Positions 1 through 10,241 are shown, numbered from the stretch's first letter. The stretch: 64,000 nt of DNA from Hofstenia miamia (GCA_900660155.1 CABFPE010001059.1:81796-145795), one strand, 5' to 3'. The notes: generated by a model from the sequence alone, not told the origin. Program-made: numbers and translations.

Positions 1-22
1 ATCGTCATCCTACCCAAGAAAC

Positions 23-1568
23 TTGGAAGCCACACAAACCCCAGAGTCAACAAGACATGAATCTTCTTCCGAAACAGGAACCCCAAAAATAATGGAAATT
101 CTGAGAAAAAACAATGAAACAGAAACACTACTACGAGAGGAAATCGGTCTGTTAATGAAAAGAATAGAGGATATTGAGTTAGCAAGCATGGAAACAATCA
201 GGAATATCCAGATCGACATGGACACCAGATTAATCGAACAAAGCGAAGTGTTCCAAAGTGAAATCAAGTCACTGACAAAACAGCTAACAGAATTGAATAG
301 CAGATTCCTTGAACAAAACCAACTCTTGCAAGACAAAAACAAGATGTTAGAAAGGACGAATCGGCAGCTAATACAGGATAATGATATACAGGCTGCGGAG
401 ATACTACAACTCAAAGGTCAAATAACTCGACTTGAGGCAGATAAGGATGAAAAATCGGCACATGCACAGAACGAGCTGATGGAAATACAAAATAGGCGAT
501 TGGTCGAAGAAAAAGACTTGAGACAGGAAGAGATAGCCCAATTAAAAGACAGGGTGAGGTTACTACAGCTCAACAAAGACGAACAGGAAAACATGCAATC
601 CCATAACTTCCAATTCGTAAGCAGAAGCCATAACTGCGCAGCTATGGAAAGAGGAAGCAACGACAAGAAATATGAAACCGAAATATAATAATTCAATATT
701 GAACCAGGAGGTGGGAAACGACATGATTCCCTGCAAGGCCACATTACCGAAATTCAACAGAAGGGTGGATGGCTATAATCCAACTTTCGGAGAGTGGCTC
801 CAGATGTTCGAACTGACGATGGCGGAGAGAAAGGTGAGCCAACACTCGGCAGCGGCAAGATTTCCTTTATACCTGACAGGAGCAGCAGCGCAGCACTATC
901 TGCTACTAGATCCTGAAACGAAAACAGATTATAAATTATTAGTCGGTGATTTTATAGAATATTACGGAAACGAAAGTTTCAAGAATCAATATCGGATAAT
1001 CTTAAACGGAACGAAGATGAAAAAAACAGACGATATCCGAAATTATATACAACAAGTCGAAAGATTAGTGACACTCAGTTCAAGGGAGAATCAATACTCC
1101 AAGTACGACCTTTTTTCGCACATCTGCAAGGGGATGCCCGATAACATAAGAGCACAGTTCGAGATCAAGTGCGACGTAGACGACAAATTGGAAAGAATGA
1201 TTAGGAAGGCAGTGGATATACAAGCGACAATCGAAAACAACGCAAGGATAAACGAGAAGGCAGCCTGGCACAGAGAAGCGCCGAGCTGGAGGAACAACCT
1301 CAAGCCAAAAAATACGACTAAAACATACGAAGCCGACAAACAAGATAAGACCATAAAAATAAAGACCAGAGACGGAAAAACGAAGAAGGTCCGTGAGAAA
1401 GACATCAAATGTTACAACTGCGGAAAAAAGGGGCACAGGAAAGATGAGTGCCACAAGCAGATAAACATGATCGGAGAAGAACAGGGGTACTTCGAAGAGG
1501 AAGATCTGATAGAATCGGAAGGAGAAATAAATGAAGAACCCCAAACGGAAGAGGAATCGGAAAACTAA
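23..1568 (+). pseudogene. gag: gag region of family A (coiled coil, capsid, zinc knuckle)
   Basis: This is the structural polyprotein region that would form the particle and bind the RNA. The first third is charged and heptad-rich (repeated L/I/E/K/Q spacing), a likely coiled coil. The middle resembles a Ty3/Gypsy capsid, with motifs such as PTFGEWLQMFE and YDLFSHICKGMP that are also found in the family B copies. Near the end is a CCHC zinc knuckle, CYNCGKKGHRKDEC (about nt 1410-1451), followed by an acidic tail. Family B copy 6 carries the equivalent protein at 60935-62641 (568 aa). The region is treated as a fossil and is not in one continuous frame here. The true start may lie at or left of the window edge. 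Confidence 0.85.
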
Positions 1569-1603
1569 GTGGAGCGCCGACTCCTGAAAACCGCGCAGCA
1601 GTA

Positions 1604-2341
1604 ATGATCATGGCGAATATGGACACAGTAAACACAATGACAATATCAGTTAACGGGATTATGATAAAAGCGACTATTGATACGGGAGCGGCAACTTCGA
1701 TAATCACAGATGACTGCGCAACTAAGTTAGGATTTCTCAGAGAAGACCTCACCAAGTGTAACAAGAGGCTTATCAATGCATCTGGCGAATATATCGATAC
1801 TAAAGGAGTATTGGAAGCGGTGCAGTTAAGAGTGGCCAACACCACGTTTGAGCAATCACTAGTGGTAGTAGACACACATAACAACATGCTACCATACGAG
1901 ATCATTCTGGGAGATGACTTCCTTGTTAAAAACAAATGTGTTATCAACTACGCAGACAGAACGATAAAAGTCAAAGAGGAAGAAATCGAGATTGAAGAAG
2001 AACAGGGCGGAGAGAGAAAGATAACGTTTGAACTACAGGAAGACATACATCTGCAACCGCACCAATGGAGAATGTACGAGATCGAAACGGAGGAGGCGAT
2101 CACAGCCGACGTGATGATTTATGAAAATAAAGGAATAAACACTAAAAGAGTGTCAATGCCGTCAAGCATATGCGCAGTGAAAAACGGAAAAGGCAAGATC
2201 CCAATTCTTAACCCAACAAATCGAAACGTAAATTTAAGGAAGTCGCACGTAAGGATATTCGGGAAACATGTAAAATCGAACATCAGAGTAATTTGGAAGG
2301 CATTGGAAGACGAAGATGGAGCCGACGACTTGTATGGTTGA
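1604..2341 (+). CDS. pro: Retroviral-type aspartic protease region, family A
   Basis: The 245-codon ORF carries the aspartic protease signature IDTGAATS, with catalytic D26-T27-G28, and the second-loop motif IILGDDFL (about residues 100-106). This is the single-domain, dimerising protease of LTR retroelements that cleaves Gag and Pol. The C-terminal part (after about residue 150) is a linker matching the stretch between protease and RT in the family B polyprotein, including a conserved MPSSICAVKNGKG-like segment. It is followed directly by the RT ORF in the same frame. In family B copy 6, protease and RT lie in one ORF (57012-60902). Confidence 0.85.
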   Translation: MIMANMDTVNTMTISVNGIMIKATIDTGAATSIITDDCATKLGFLREDLTKCNKRLINASGEYIDTKGVLEAVQLRVANTTFEQSLVVVDTHNNMLPYEIILGDDFLVKNKCVINYADRTIKVKEEEIEIEEEQGGERKITFELQEDIHLQPHQWRMYEIETEEAITADVMIYENKGINTKRVSMPSSICAVKNGKGKIPILNPTNRNVNLRKSHVRIFGKHVKSNIRVIWKALEDEDGADDLYG

Positions 2342-2356
2342 TTCAAGGACTTACAA

Positions 2357-5300
2357 GTGGAAGCGCAAAGTACTCCACATGGCCGACTCGAGGGCGAGTG
2401 GACGAACACCATCCAAGTCGCGAGTACTCCCAAAGGCCGACTCAAGGGCGCTGGGACGAAAGCAACCGACGACGAGTATAAGATCCCGGACATCGAAAAC
2501 GAAAATTACCAACACCTGAGCGAAGAGGAGATGCAACTGTTAAGGAAGATGCTAAGACGACACAAACGGATATTCAACTACGGAGAAATAAGTGTAGGGC
2601 AAGCGATAGGGGAAAAACACAAGATAGTAACAACCACTGACAAACCAATAAAACTCCCCTGTAGAAGAGTGCCCGAACAGATGAAGGACGAATACAACCG
2701 AATACTGGAAGAATTGATAGACAATAAAATAATACGTCCAAGTGAGAGTCCCTACGCAGCACCAACGGTGTTTGTGAAGCAGGGAGATAAATACCGGCTA
2801 TGCATAGACTTCCGGAAACTGAACGAAGTAACAAAGAAAGATTCGTATCCCTTGCCAAGAATCGAAGACATGTTATATGAAGCAAGCAAACATAAATATT
2901 TCACGACATTAGATCTGTGCAAGGCGTACTGGCAGGTACGAATGGAAGAAAATGACATTGAAAAGACAGCATTCATAACACCGTATGGATTATACGAATG
3001 GATCTACATGGCGTTCGGGCTATGCAACGCACCTGCAACGTTTCAGAGATACATAACAAAGGTCCTGAAGAATAAAAAACACAGAATGGAGGATGGCATC
3101 AATGCATACATAGACGATATAATTGTGACAAGCGACACAATACAAGAACACATTGAGAAACTAGATAGAACGCTAACAATCCTAGGAAAAGCGGGACTCC
3201 ACATAAACAGTAACAAGTGCGAAATCCTAAAGGAGAAAATCATCTTCCTAGGAAGAACAATAGAAAAGGGAAGAATATCAATGAAGGACAACGCAAGAGA
3301 AATGATACGGAAGATAGAGAAACCGAATAACAAGAAGGACATCCAAAGAATAATGGGGTTTTTCAATTATTACGGCACATTCATTCCCAATATCGCAGGA
3401 AAAACTGCAAAGATGACGAAGCTGATGAGAAAGTCGGTACCATTTGTCTGGACTTGGCAGGAGCAGGAAGAACTAGATAAGATCAAGGAAGAATTAGCGA
3501 AATTGCCATCACTGAATACACCGGATTACGACGAACCATTTATACTAGACTGCGATGCGAGCAAGGTCGCCATAGGTGCAACACTAGGACAAATGAAAAA
3601 CGGGAAGGAAGTACCAGTGCAATTCTTTAGCCGCAAATTACGAACAAGCGAAGAGAACTACGGATCAACCAAAGTAGAGATGCTAGCACTAGTGGAAAGC
3701 ATCAGGAAATTCAGACACTTCTTGATTGGAAAAGAGTTCCGAGTACGCACCGACAACAGCGGCCTCGCGTGGCTAAAAAAATTCTCAGGAGACAAATCAG
3801 GCATTGTATCTCGATGGATAGAATATCTAAACGAATTTACATTCACAATAGAACATCGGAAGGGTACCCTACACAGCAATGCAGACTTCTGGACATCATT
3901 ACCAGAATATCAGAGGGACGCAGAAAAAATAGATGGAGAGAAGCAGCAATTTCAGTTCCTACCACATAATCAATACGACGAACTGCCAGAAATCAATGTA
4001 GATAAGAAGGGCCAGACGGTGTTACCTATTATAATAAAAGAAGAAATCTCTGAGAAGGAAATCATAGAAAAACAACAGGACGATGTGATTCTTAATGAGA
4101 TACTAAGGAAGTTGAGAGAACCCCAGACGACTCTGTCAAAACTAACAGCGAGTTACTTCGAACGTTATAAATGGAAAACAAATCGAAATGGGTTACTGTA
4201 CGTTGAGGGACAAAACAATCGAATCGCAATCCCAGAATACTTTAAAAGAGACCTAATAAGGCGGATACACGAAAAAGGTCACTTAGGCATAATACAAACG
4301 GAGAAAACATTTAACGGACGATTTATTACAACGGCAGTCAGAAAGGTGATTGAAGACATCATCAATAAATGTACCACGTGTCTACTGCACAACAGTCAAC
4401 GATTCCCAATACAGAGAGCACCCCTAGAGAAGATAATTGCCACACAACCAAATGAAATAGTCCACATCGACCTGGAACAACTATCGAAAGACAGTGAAGG
4501 ATACCAATTCCTATTGGTGATGGTGGATAACTTCACAAAATATGCAAGGATGGTCCCAATGAAGAACACAACCGCAGAAACTACAGCCGAGATAGTGATG
4601 AAGGAATGGATATTGCGCCTCGGACCAATGGAAACGATCATATCGGATAAAGGACCACAATTTGAGAGCGGTCTATTCCAGGAAATGGTAAAAATGCTGG
4701 AAATAGTGAGCGAGAGAACCACAGCATACCACCCACAGGCGAACGGCGCAGTGGAGAGACTAAACAGAACGCTGATAAAATTAATAAGAGTAACAACAAC
4801 AAGGATCGGTGGAAATAAATGGAGGGAAGTAATCGAAATGATAGAGTATTTTTATAATACGTCGGTACACTCGACAACGGGAATCACCCCATTCAAAGCA
4901 ATGTTTGGTCGAGAAGCAGCAACACCTTTGTCAATGCAATACGCCGATTATAATAAGACTTTGAACAATGATTATGTAAATCAATTACGCAAGCAAATCG
5001 CAGCAATCCACGAAACGATATGCCACAACACGAAGAAGTCGGCAGTGAGACAGCAGCGAAACTATAATAAAAAAATCTATGGGCACGCGCACAAAGTAGG
5101 CGACAAAGTTTACGCATTTGCACCAATGAAACTAACAGATACGAATCAGGTCCGAAAACTAAAAACAGTTTGGTCTGGACCACACACAATAACGCAGGAA
5201 CTGCCTAATAATGAATATATGCTAGATAACGGTAGATTATTGCACTTTCAAAACTTAAAACGAGCAACGGTAGACATCGAAGAAACGAAGATAGATGAAA

Positions 5301-5575
5301 GTGCTGAGTTCAAACTAAGCCGAATAAACGGCAAAGAGGTTATGTACGATATGTGTGATTTAGATAGCCTACCAGAGGAAGAATTCGAGGAAGAATTCAC
5401 AGCGGACATAAGAGATGAACAATTGGAGAGGAGAGTGCAACCCCAGAGGGCTGCAAGAAATAGAACTATATATAACCCTGAAATATGGGATATAGATATA
5501 ATAACTGCATTTAGGAAATTAGAGAAGGATGCATCAACCTCTCAAGAAGCGGGTGAAGCGCAACAAACCAACTGA
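2357..5575 (+). CDS. pol: pol: reverse transcriptase - RNase H - integrase, family A
   Basis: This 1,072-codon ORF holds all the replication domains. RT has YRLCIDFRKLN (about residues 146-156), LDLCKAYWQV, FGLCNAPATFQ and the catalytic YIDD box (Y251, D253, D254). RNase H follows with LDCDAS (D398) and VRTDNSGLAWL. The integrase zinc finger is H638-x3-H642-x29-C672-x2-C675. The integrase core is D705, D764 and E800, with 35 residues between the last two (DD35E), and contains TAYHPQANGAVERLNR. A GPY/F-like segment (KTVWSGPHTI) follows. No chromodomain is evident. The first 35 residues contain two GR-L-E/K-G repeats like those at the start of ORF3. The 3' end overlaps ORF3 by 47 bases in another frame. 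The catalytic residues needed for polymerase and integrase are all present. Confidence 0.93.
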   Translation: MEAQSTPHGRLEGEWTNTIQVASTPKGRLKGAGTKATDDEYKIPDIENENYQHLSEEEMQLLRKMLRRHKRIFNYGEISVGQAIGEKHKIVTTTDKPIKLPCRRVPEQMKDEYNRILEELIDNKIIRPSESPYAAPTVFVKQGDKYRLCIDFRKLNEVTKKDSYPLPRIEDMLYEASKHKYFTTLDLCKAYWQVRMEENDIEKTAFITPYGLYEWIYMAFGLCNAPATFQRYITKVLKNKKHRMEDGINAYIDDIIVTSDTIQEHIEKLDRTLTILGKAGLHINSNKCEILKEKIIFLGRTIEKGRISMKDNAREMIRKIEKPNNKKDIQRIMGFFNYYGTFIPNIAGKTAKMTKLMRKSVPFVWTWQEQEELDKIKEELAKLPSLNTPDYDEPFILDCDASKVAIGATLGQMKNGKEVPVQFFSRKLRTSEENYGSTKVEMLALVESIRKFRHFLIGKEFRVRTDNSGLAWLKKFSGDKSGIVSRWIEYLNEFTFTIEHRKGTLHSNADFWTSLPEYQRDAEKIDGEKQQFQFLPHNQYDELPEINVDKKGQTVLPIIIKEEISEKEIIEKQQDDVILNEILRKLREPQTTLSKLTASYFERYKWKTNRNGLLYVEGQNNRIAIPEYFKRDLIRRIHEKGHLGIIQTEKTFNGRFITTAVRKVIEDIINKCTTCLLHNSQRFPIQRAPLEKIIATQPNEIVHIDLEQLSKDSEGYQFLLVMVDNFTKYARMVPMKNTTAETTAEIVMKEWILRLGPMETIISDKGPQFESGLFQEMVKMLEIVSERTTAYHPQANGAVERLNRTLIKLIRVTTTRIGGNKWREVIEMIEYFYNTSVHSTTGITPFKAMFGREAATPLSMQYADYNKTLNNDYVNQLRKQIAAIHETICHNTKKSAVRQQRNYNKKIYGHAHKVGDKVYAFAPMKLTDTNQVRKLKTVWSGPHTITQELPNNEYMLDNGRLLHFQNLKRATVDIEETKIDESAEFKLSRINGKEVMYDMCDLDSLPEEEFEEEFTADIRDEQLERRVQPQRAARNRTIYNPEIWDIDIITAFRKLEKDASTSQEAGEAQQTN

Positions 5576-8500
5576 AGGAGTCCCGACCACCAACACGAGG
5601 AGGCGAGTGCGGAGAAGTTCTCAAACCGGATGTCGATTCGAGGGCAGAAGGGACGAGAACAATGAGAGGGTAAATAAACGACGTAGAGTTAAGAGGCGTC
5701 TCAGTAGTACTCAAGGCCGATTCGAGGGCAGAGATACGAACGGACGATTGGCCTCTTCTCAGCTTAACCTTCCTTCCGGGGGATCAGTTCGCCGATTCAA
5801 GGGCGATGACACAACCGGAGTTCCAGGGGAAGGTGTGAGTGGTGGAAGAACCGTGGAGATCGGGAAGCGATTCAAGGCTGAAGGTATCTCCACTGGAACC
5901 ACGGCTGGACAAGTATCGCGGGTTGTAACTGATCGTCGATTCAAGGGCGACTCAGTTGACACCAGCGGTACAAGCTCACAACCTATGGAATGTGAGCCGA
6001 GCACCAGCAGATTGCCTTTACGGATGAGGCAAATAGAAATCTCCTCGGAGACAACATCAGAGCGGACAATAAGATCTAAGGAGCGCGAGAAACGAATGTC
6101 AAAAATCGACGGAGAAACGTTGCACCCCTATTTTATGGCAACCACAAAAATGCGGCATAATGCGTTCGAGAAACTGTCTCCAGAAACAAAAACATTAATT
6201 AGAAAAACGGCCAAAATGGAAGGGAGCATACTGCCAATTTTGCTAGACGCGGACAATCGCCCAAAAGTTAATGTGTTGATCAGCTACCCCCAGGAACTAA
6301 ACGAAACCATCGATAGGCCGTATATGCGGAGCACAACGCACATGACGTTCAATGAAAATTTTACATTAGAGACAGTGCAAGCGCTCATGGCTTATAAAGA
6401 AAACATAGCAAGAATCCCAGAGATAAATCTGGACGAGGAAAATTTAACAATCATACACGTACTAAGAGAAAAAGAGTACAATAAAAACTTACAGAAACAA
6501 ATCGATCAAACAGTCCGGATGGCAAAGGTACAGCGAACAAGAATAGTTGTGATAGCAATGAAGGAAAACCTTGAAGAATTACCAAGCTTTCTAAAAGACA
6601 TGGTACTAGCAGCGGAAGGTTTCTTCCCATGGCAGAAGAAGGAATTCACAATATCTGAAATAATTCGTTTCGACCTACAAATTGATTATTGGGCAAGTAT
6701 ATATGGTATAATGATAGACCACAGTATAGCCATAGATCTTTTCCAACAGACAAAAACAGCGGAAATGCTAAAACTGAATGAAGGTCTGGAGAAAGCCATG
6801 ACACTGTTTATCAAATGTAGCATGACACAACGCCAAGAACACTTAGAAGAAATTAAGAAAGTATGGGCAAACATGAAATTACAAAAGAAAATAGATGAGG
6901 CATGGCCCGAAATAAAAATAGAGGCACCAGCACGTAAATATCATAAAACAGTAGAGATGGTACTGGCAGAGATCAACAGAGCTTACGAACTGAATACGAA
7001 GAAAGACTTCCGAAATCTGATACTAGAAGAAAAGAACGCGCCGGAGATCAGATACAGAACGTCCGCATGGCTGTTAGCAACATGGCTCACAGAAGACAAG
7101 GACCTCAAGTTACCCGTAACAAGAAGCCAAAGGGTGAAACTGACAAAAGCTAAAAAGTTTGAAATCGCCTTATCACCGATAAACACACAAACAAAGAACT
7201 GGCTATTAAAAGGACACATTGAAAAAGCTGAATCGCCTAACAAAAGCGAAAAACCAATGCAAACGATGGAGAAGATCATAAGCAGGCTGATAACGAAACA
7301 CCACCCAACGGGAAGGATATCAATTGTAGAGCTGGCAAACATCACGGGAATATGCCCAAGCGAAATACAAATCTTCGAAGAGCCGATGCGAAAATACATG
7401 TGGGGTGCAACCTCGGAAACACGATTAAAACAACTCCCTAATCAACCTTGGATAACAACAAGAAAAATAATCAAACGCAAATTAAGCGACACAAAGGAGA
7501 TAACACAACTAATCAAAGATAAAAACGTACAACGAGCGATAGATGAAGATATGAGACGTTACGTAAAAGATAGTCCAAGATGCACGTTCACAAAAATAAT
7601 TAAGAGAGCCGAGATGCTGAAGAAAGGAGGCATAACGACACCAGTCGAGATATGCGAAATGGCGACAAAGTCACAGCAAGAGATTATTAGGGAAGAGCAA
7701 CTTCTAACCTCAACGCAACTACTGCTATCCCCACAAACGCAGACAGTAATCGATCGGATAAATATTGAAAAGTGGGGTGATACAAGTCAGGACAGTACGA
7801 TAGAATGGATTGACACCGATGACGAAAGATTCTTAGTAGAGATAAAAGTCACGAAAGAAAGAAGAGAAATAACAGAACGGAACTATCAAAGAATACGAGA
7901 ACAACAAACGGTTGCAACGATGAAGCTCATGTTTACAGAAGCATTCACACGCACGGAACTAGAAGAATTACTGAAACCTTTTAATCAAATCGCACTGGAC
8001 GTCGAATGCATAACATCAAGAATCAAAATACATGAACACATAAGATTGAAACTGAGCAAAAGGGGACTAACGCAATCATTTTGGGAGACAATCCCAGAAG
8101 CGAAAATGAACTACCCCGCCACTATCGGTTTGGCGACAGCGTCAAACACAACTGGTACATATGAAGAAATCGAGCGATTAGTCGATACGAAAATCCTATT
8201 GTGCACGCCGCCGAAAACAATATCTATACCCATGGTACTACCACGATGGCGATTACCGAAAGAGGTCAGGCCAGCAAAAACTTATCTGCATGAATACAAA
8301 TCTTACATAAATTCTCGCAGTAAAGCAATAGAAATGATAAAACGAGAGGATTACAAGAAGACAAAGAAAATATTATTAGACAACGATAACAAAGAGCGCG
8401 TCTACATCGAGGGAAACATAACCCCAGATCAACTTTATACGGAGGGGGAAGCGATACATAGTCAACTCCAAGAGCTGAGGAGAGAGATTGAACTGCGACA

Positions 8501-9098
8501 AACGCGAGCAGTCATATTATTTTCAGGAGTAAATGATATCGTATGGACTGATTTATGGGAGCAGAACTATCGTTACTACGACGTAACAAAACGTGTAGAA
8601 ATTGTGACCATGATGCGGATTGGAAAGAACGATCCGGGTGACATTTCGGAACAGGAAGTAATAGAAAATATTAGCTTTTTCTACAAGGACGTGGCAAACA
8701 CGCGCAGCCTACGAAAAGTTTTCACATTCTTCTACCCGAATACGCAGATGCGAGCAGATCTAGCACACACGTGTAAGGCAGACGCCCAGATGACACTTTT
8801 AATAGCATTAAAAGGCATCAGTTTATATAAGAAATATTTTGAAATTTTCTCTCAGAAAATGAATGAGTTGCGACAACTTACACCAATAGCGGAGAACATC
8901 AGAGAGTCGAGGTTCTTAAAGTACGCAAACACTGTCACAACAGAACGCGAGGCAGTATTAAAATTGTCTAAACAAGCAGAGTATGCCATGATAACCTGGG
9001 AAGAAGCCGAGGCGGAATCACTTATAAGAGGAGCGGATACTCTCGTGCATGGGGAGCGACCTGTGCTGTCCATAACGCAAGCTGAGGAGGGCGTGTAG
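5529..9098 (+). CDS. ORF3, large third gene of unknown function, family A
   Basis: The 1,189-codon ORF follows pol and overlaps its end. I do not recognise it as a known envelope gene: there is no signal peptide and no obvious membrane anchor. Residues 1-145 are very basic, with RRRVRR and KRRRVKRR clusters (possible nuclear-localisation or RNA-binding segments) and five R-F-[EK]-[GA] motifs (about residues 36, 64, 89, 114 and 137) spaced about 25 residues apart. The rest is a charged helical-looking protein conserved in family B, for example HPYFMATTKMRHNAFEKLSPET, RKYMWGATS and VILFSGVNDIVW (G1000, N1002, D1003). The last resembles the G-x-N-D block of SGNH hydrolases, and DLAH (1077-1080) could mimic their D-x-x-H, but no convincing GDS serine block is seen. 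The stop codon lies inside the LTR, which starts at 9094. Confidence 0.85.
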   Translation: MHQPLKKRVKRNKPTEGVPTTNTRRRVRRSSQTGCRFEGRRDENNERVNKRRRVKRRLSSTQGRFEGRDTNGRLASSQLNLPSGGSVRRFKGDDTTGVPGEGVSGGRTVEIGKRFKAEGISTGTTAGQVSRVVTDRRFKGDSVDTSGTSSQPMECEPSTSRLPLRMRQIEISSETTSERTIRSKEREKRMSKIDGETLHPYFMATTKMRHNAFEKLSPETKTLIRKTAKMEGSILPILLDADNRPKVNVLISYPQELNETIDRPYMRSTTHMTFNENFTLETVQALMAYKENIARIPEINLDEENLTIIHVLREKEYNKNLQKQIDQTVRMAKVQRTRIVVIAMKENLEELPSFLKDMVLAAEGFFPWQKKEFTISEIIRFDLQIDYWASIYGIMIDHSIAIDLFQQTKTAEMLKLNEGLEKAMTLFIKCSMTQRQEHLEEIKKVWANMKLQKKIDEAWPEIKIEAPARKYHKTVEMVLAEINRAYELNTKKDFRNLILEEKNAPEIRYRTSAWLLATWLTEDKDLKLPVTRSQRVKLTKAKKFEIALSPINTQTKNWLLKGHIEKAESPNKSEKPMQTMEKIISRLITKHHPTGRISIVELANITGICPSEIQIFEEPMRKYMWGATSETRLKQLPNQPWITTRKIIKRKLSDTKEITQLIKDKNVQRAIDEDMRRYVKDSPRCTFTKIIKRAEMLKKGGITTPVEICEMATKSQQEIIREEQLLTSTQLLLSPQTQTVIDRINIEKWGDTSQDSTIEWIDTDDERFLVEIKVTKERREITERNYQRIREQQTVATMKLMFTEAFTRTELEELLKPFNQIALDVECITSRIKIHEHIRLKLSKRGLTQSFWETIPEAKMNYPATIGLATASNTTGTYEEIERLVDTKILLCTPPKTISIPMVLPRWRLPKEVRPAKTYLHEYKSYINSRSKAIEMIKREDYKKTKKILLDNDNKERVYIEGNITPDQLYTEGEAIHSQLQELRREIELRQTRAVILFSGVNDIVWTDLWEQNYRYYDVTKRVEIVTMMRIGKNDPGDISEQEVIENISFFYKDVANTRSLRKVFTFFYPNTQMRADLAHTCKADAQMTLLIALKGISLYKKYFEIFSQKMNELRQLTPIAENIRESRFLKYANTVTTEREAVLKLSKQAEYAMITWEEAEAESLIRGADTLVHGERPVLSITQAEEGV
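9081..9093 (+). promoter_or_regulatory. Polypurine tract, family A
   Basis: The purine-rich stretch GCTGAGGAGGGCG ends directly at the LTR start (TGTAGCATC). It corresponds in position to the GGAGGGGGAG tract before family B LTRs and would prime plus-strand DNA synthesis. Confidence 0.7.
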
Positions 9099-10241
9099 CA
9101 TCATCCAAAAAAGGCAACTAAAGCTGAATAACGTCGAATGATTATTAATTGAAATTAATTGTAAATATTTAGTTAAATGAACTTTAGTTATTTTTGTAAA
9201 ATGCAACAAAGATTTAATATTGGTCAAAATAAGAAACTTGTTAGCCGATCAAGAGATAATTGACAAATTAAATTGTGCAAACTAAAGCTTACGTATGAAC
9301 AGCCATATTGGCAGACGAATCATTTGAATTTTAAAATCGGCAGGTACTTTTTGTAGAAATTTTATAAATAGCTTTGATTGAACCATTATTTTGATGAACA
9401 ATAAATTCTTCGGAGTTTATTTAACTTTCAATTCTACTTTATCTGGTTTGATTAATTAGTTAAATGTACAGCTAGGCGAGTTGTGTTTAGTAGTGGCTGG
9501 AGTCCATCACGGGATCGATTCTCAGGGTCCTTGTGCCAGTCACGAAACCGCACTTAAGTTACGGTTAGGAGTTTTTCGATTCTCGCCTAGTCTGACCATC
9601 GATCATTACATGTAATAAATAATAAATGCTTGAAACGACTGGAAGGTCGACACCTAGGGATATTTATATATTATTAAATGTAGGAGACTCGACGATAATT
9701 GACCTGATAAATGACTTTGCATGTAATACTAATAAATGTAGGTGTAAGAAACTGCAGTACAGTTATTTAAATAATTAAGCCGATACTTTTATTGATAATG
9801 GCTAACTTTATTATCATTATGCAGTTAGTGTCAACGCCCGGTTGCTTTATTAAATCAAAACAACAAACACTCTACAAACATTGAGTTTAAGTCAGTTACA
9901 ACTTTACTTGAGTGCACGCACTAAGCTACCGTAGGGTACACATAACTAATCCCAGTTGAGCTGAGGTGGTGTCGTGGACTCAACCATCGTTGTGGGAGAA
10001 GAGGAGCTGTGTTGTGGAGATCGGCTTCGGGCAGTGGCCCACAGAAGAACTAAAGAGGAACCATCTTACCAAGCCGTCACCTAAACAGTGATAGTTAATA
10101 CTTTATTTGATTAACCTAACTAGTTAATAATAAAGGATAGTTTGATAGTTCAACAATTGGGTAACACCTCACCCGCGAATTACTTGGCACTCATTAGTAG
10201 TAATAAGACACGGCGTAATAAGCTAGGTGGAGGATGTTACA
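9094..10241 (+). repeat. 3' LTR of family A copy (1,148 bp)
   Basis: The LTR starts TGTAGCATC and ends GATGTTACA, an inverted pair matching at 8 of 9 positions with TG...CA ends. A TATA box (TATAAATA, 9363-9370) follows a block (AGCCATATTGGCAGAC to CAGGTACTTTTTG) that recurs in the fossil LTR ending at 15928. AATAAA signals occur at 9614-9619 and 9621-9626. No membrane ORF like that of the family B LTR is seen here. The ORF3 stop codon sits in its first five bases. Confidence 0.85.

Larger units (their letters stand above)
1..10241 (+). mobile_element. Ty3/Gypsy LTR retrotransposon, family A copy (5' end outside window)
   Basis: This fossil retroelement has its parts in order: gag (from about 23), protease (1604), RT-RNase H-integrase (2357), ORF3 (5529) and 3' LTR (9094-10241). 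The 5' LTR, leader and probably the first gag codons are beyond the left edge, so LTR divergence cannot be used to date it. The reading frames are long and well kept, so it looks fairly young, with about two breaks visible. The right edge at 10241 falls inside an ORF3 fragment of a related, older element, so this copy is a nested insertion. The order gag-pro-RT-RH-IN and the DD35E integrase place it in Ty3/Gypsy (Metaviridae). Confidence 0.9.

Noticed and set aside
5529-9098. ORF3 as a retroviral envelope (env) gene
   Set aside because: No signal peptide, furin-like site, fusion peptide or C-terminal membrane anchor is visible; position after pol alone is not enough.
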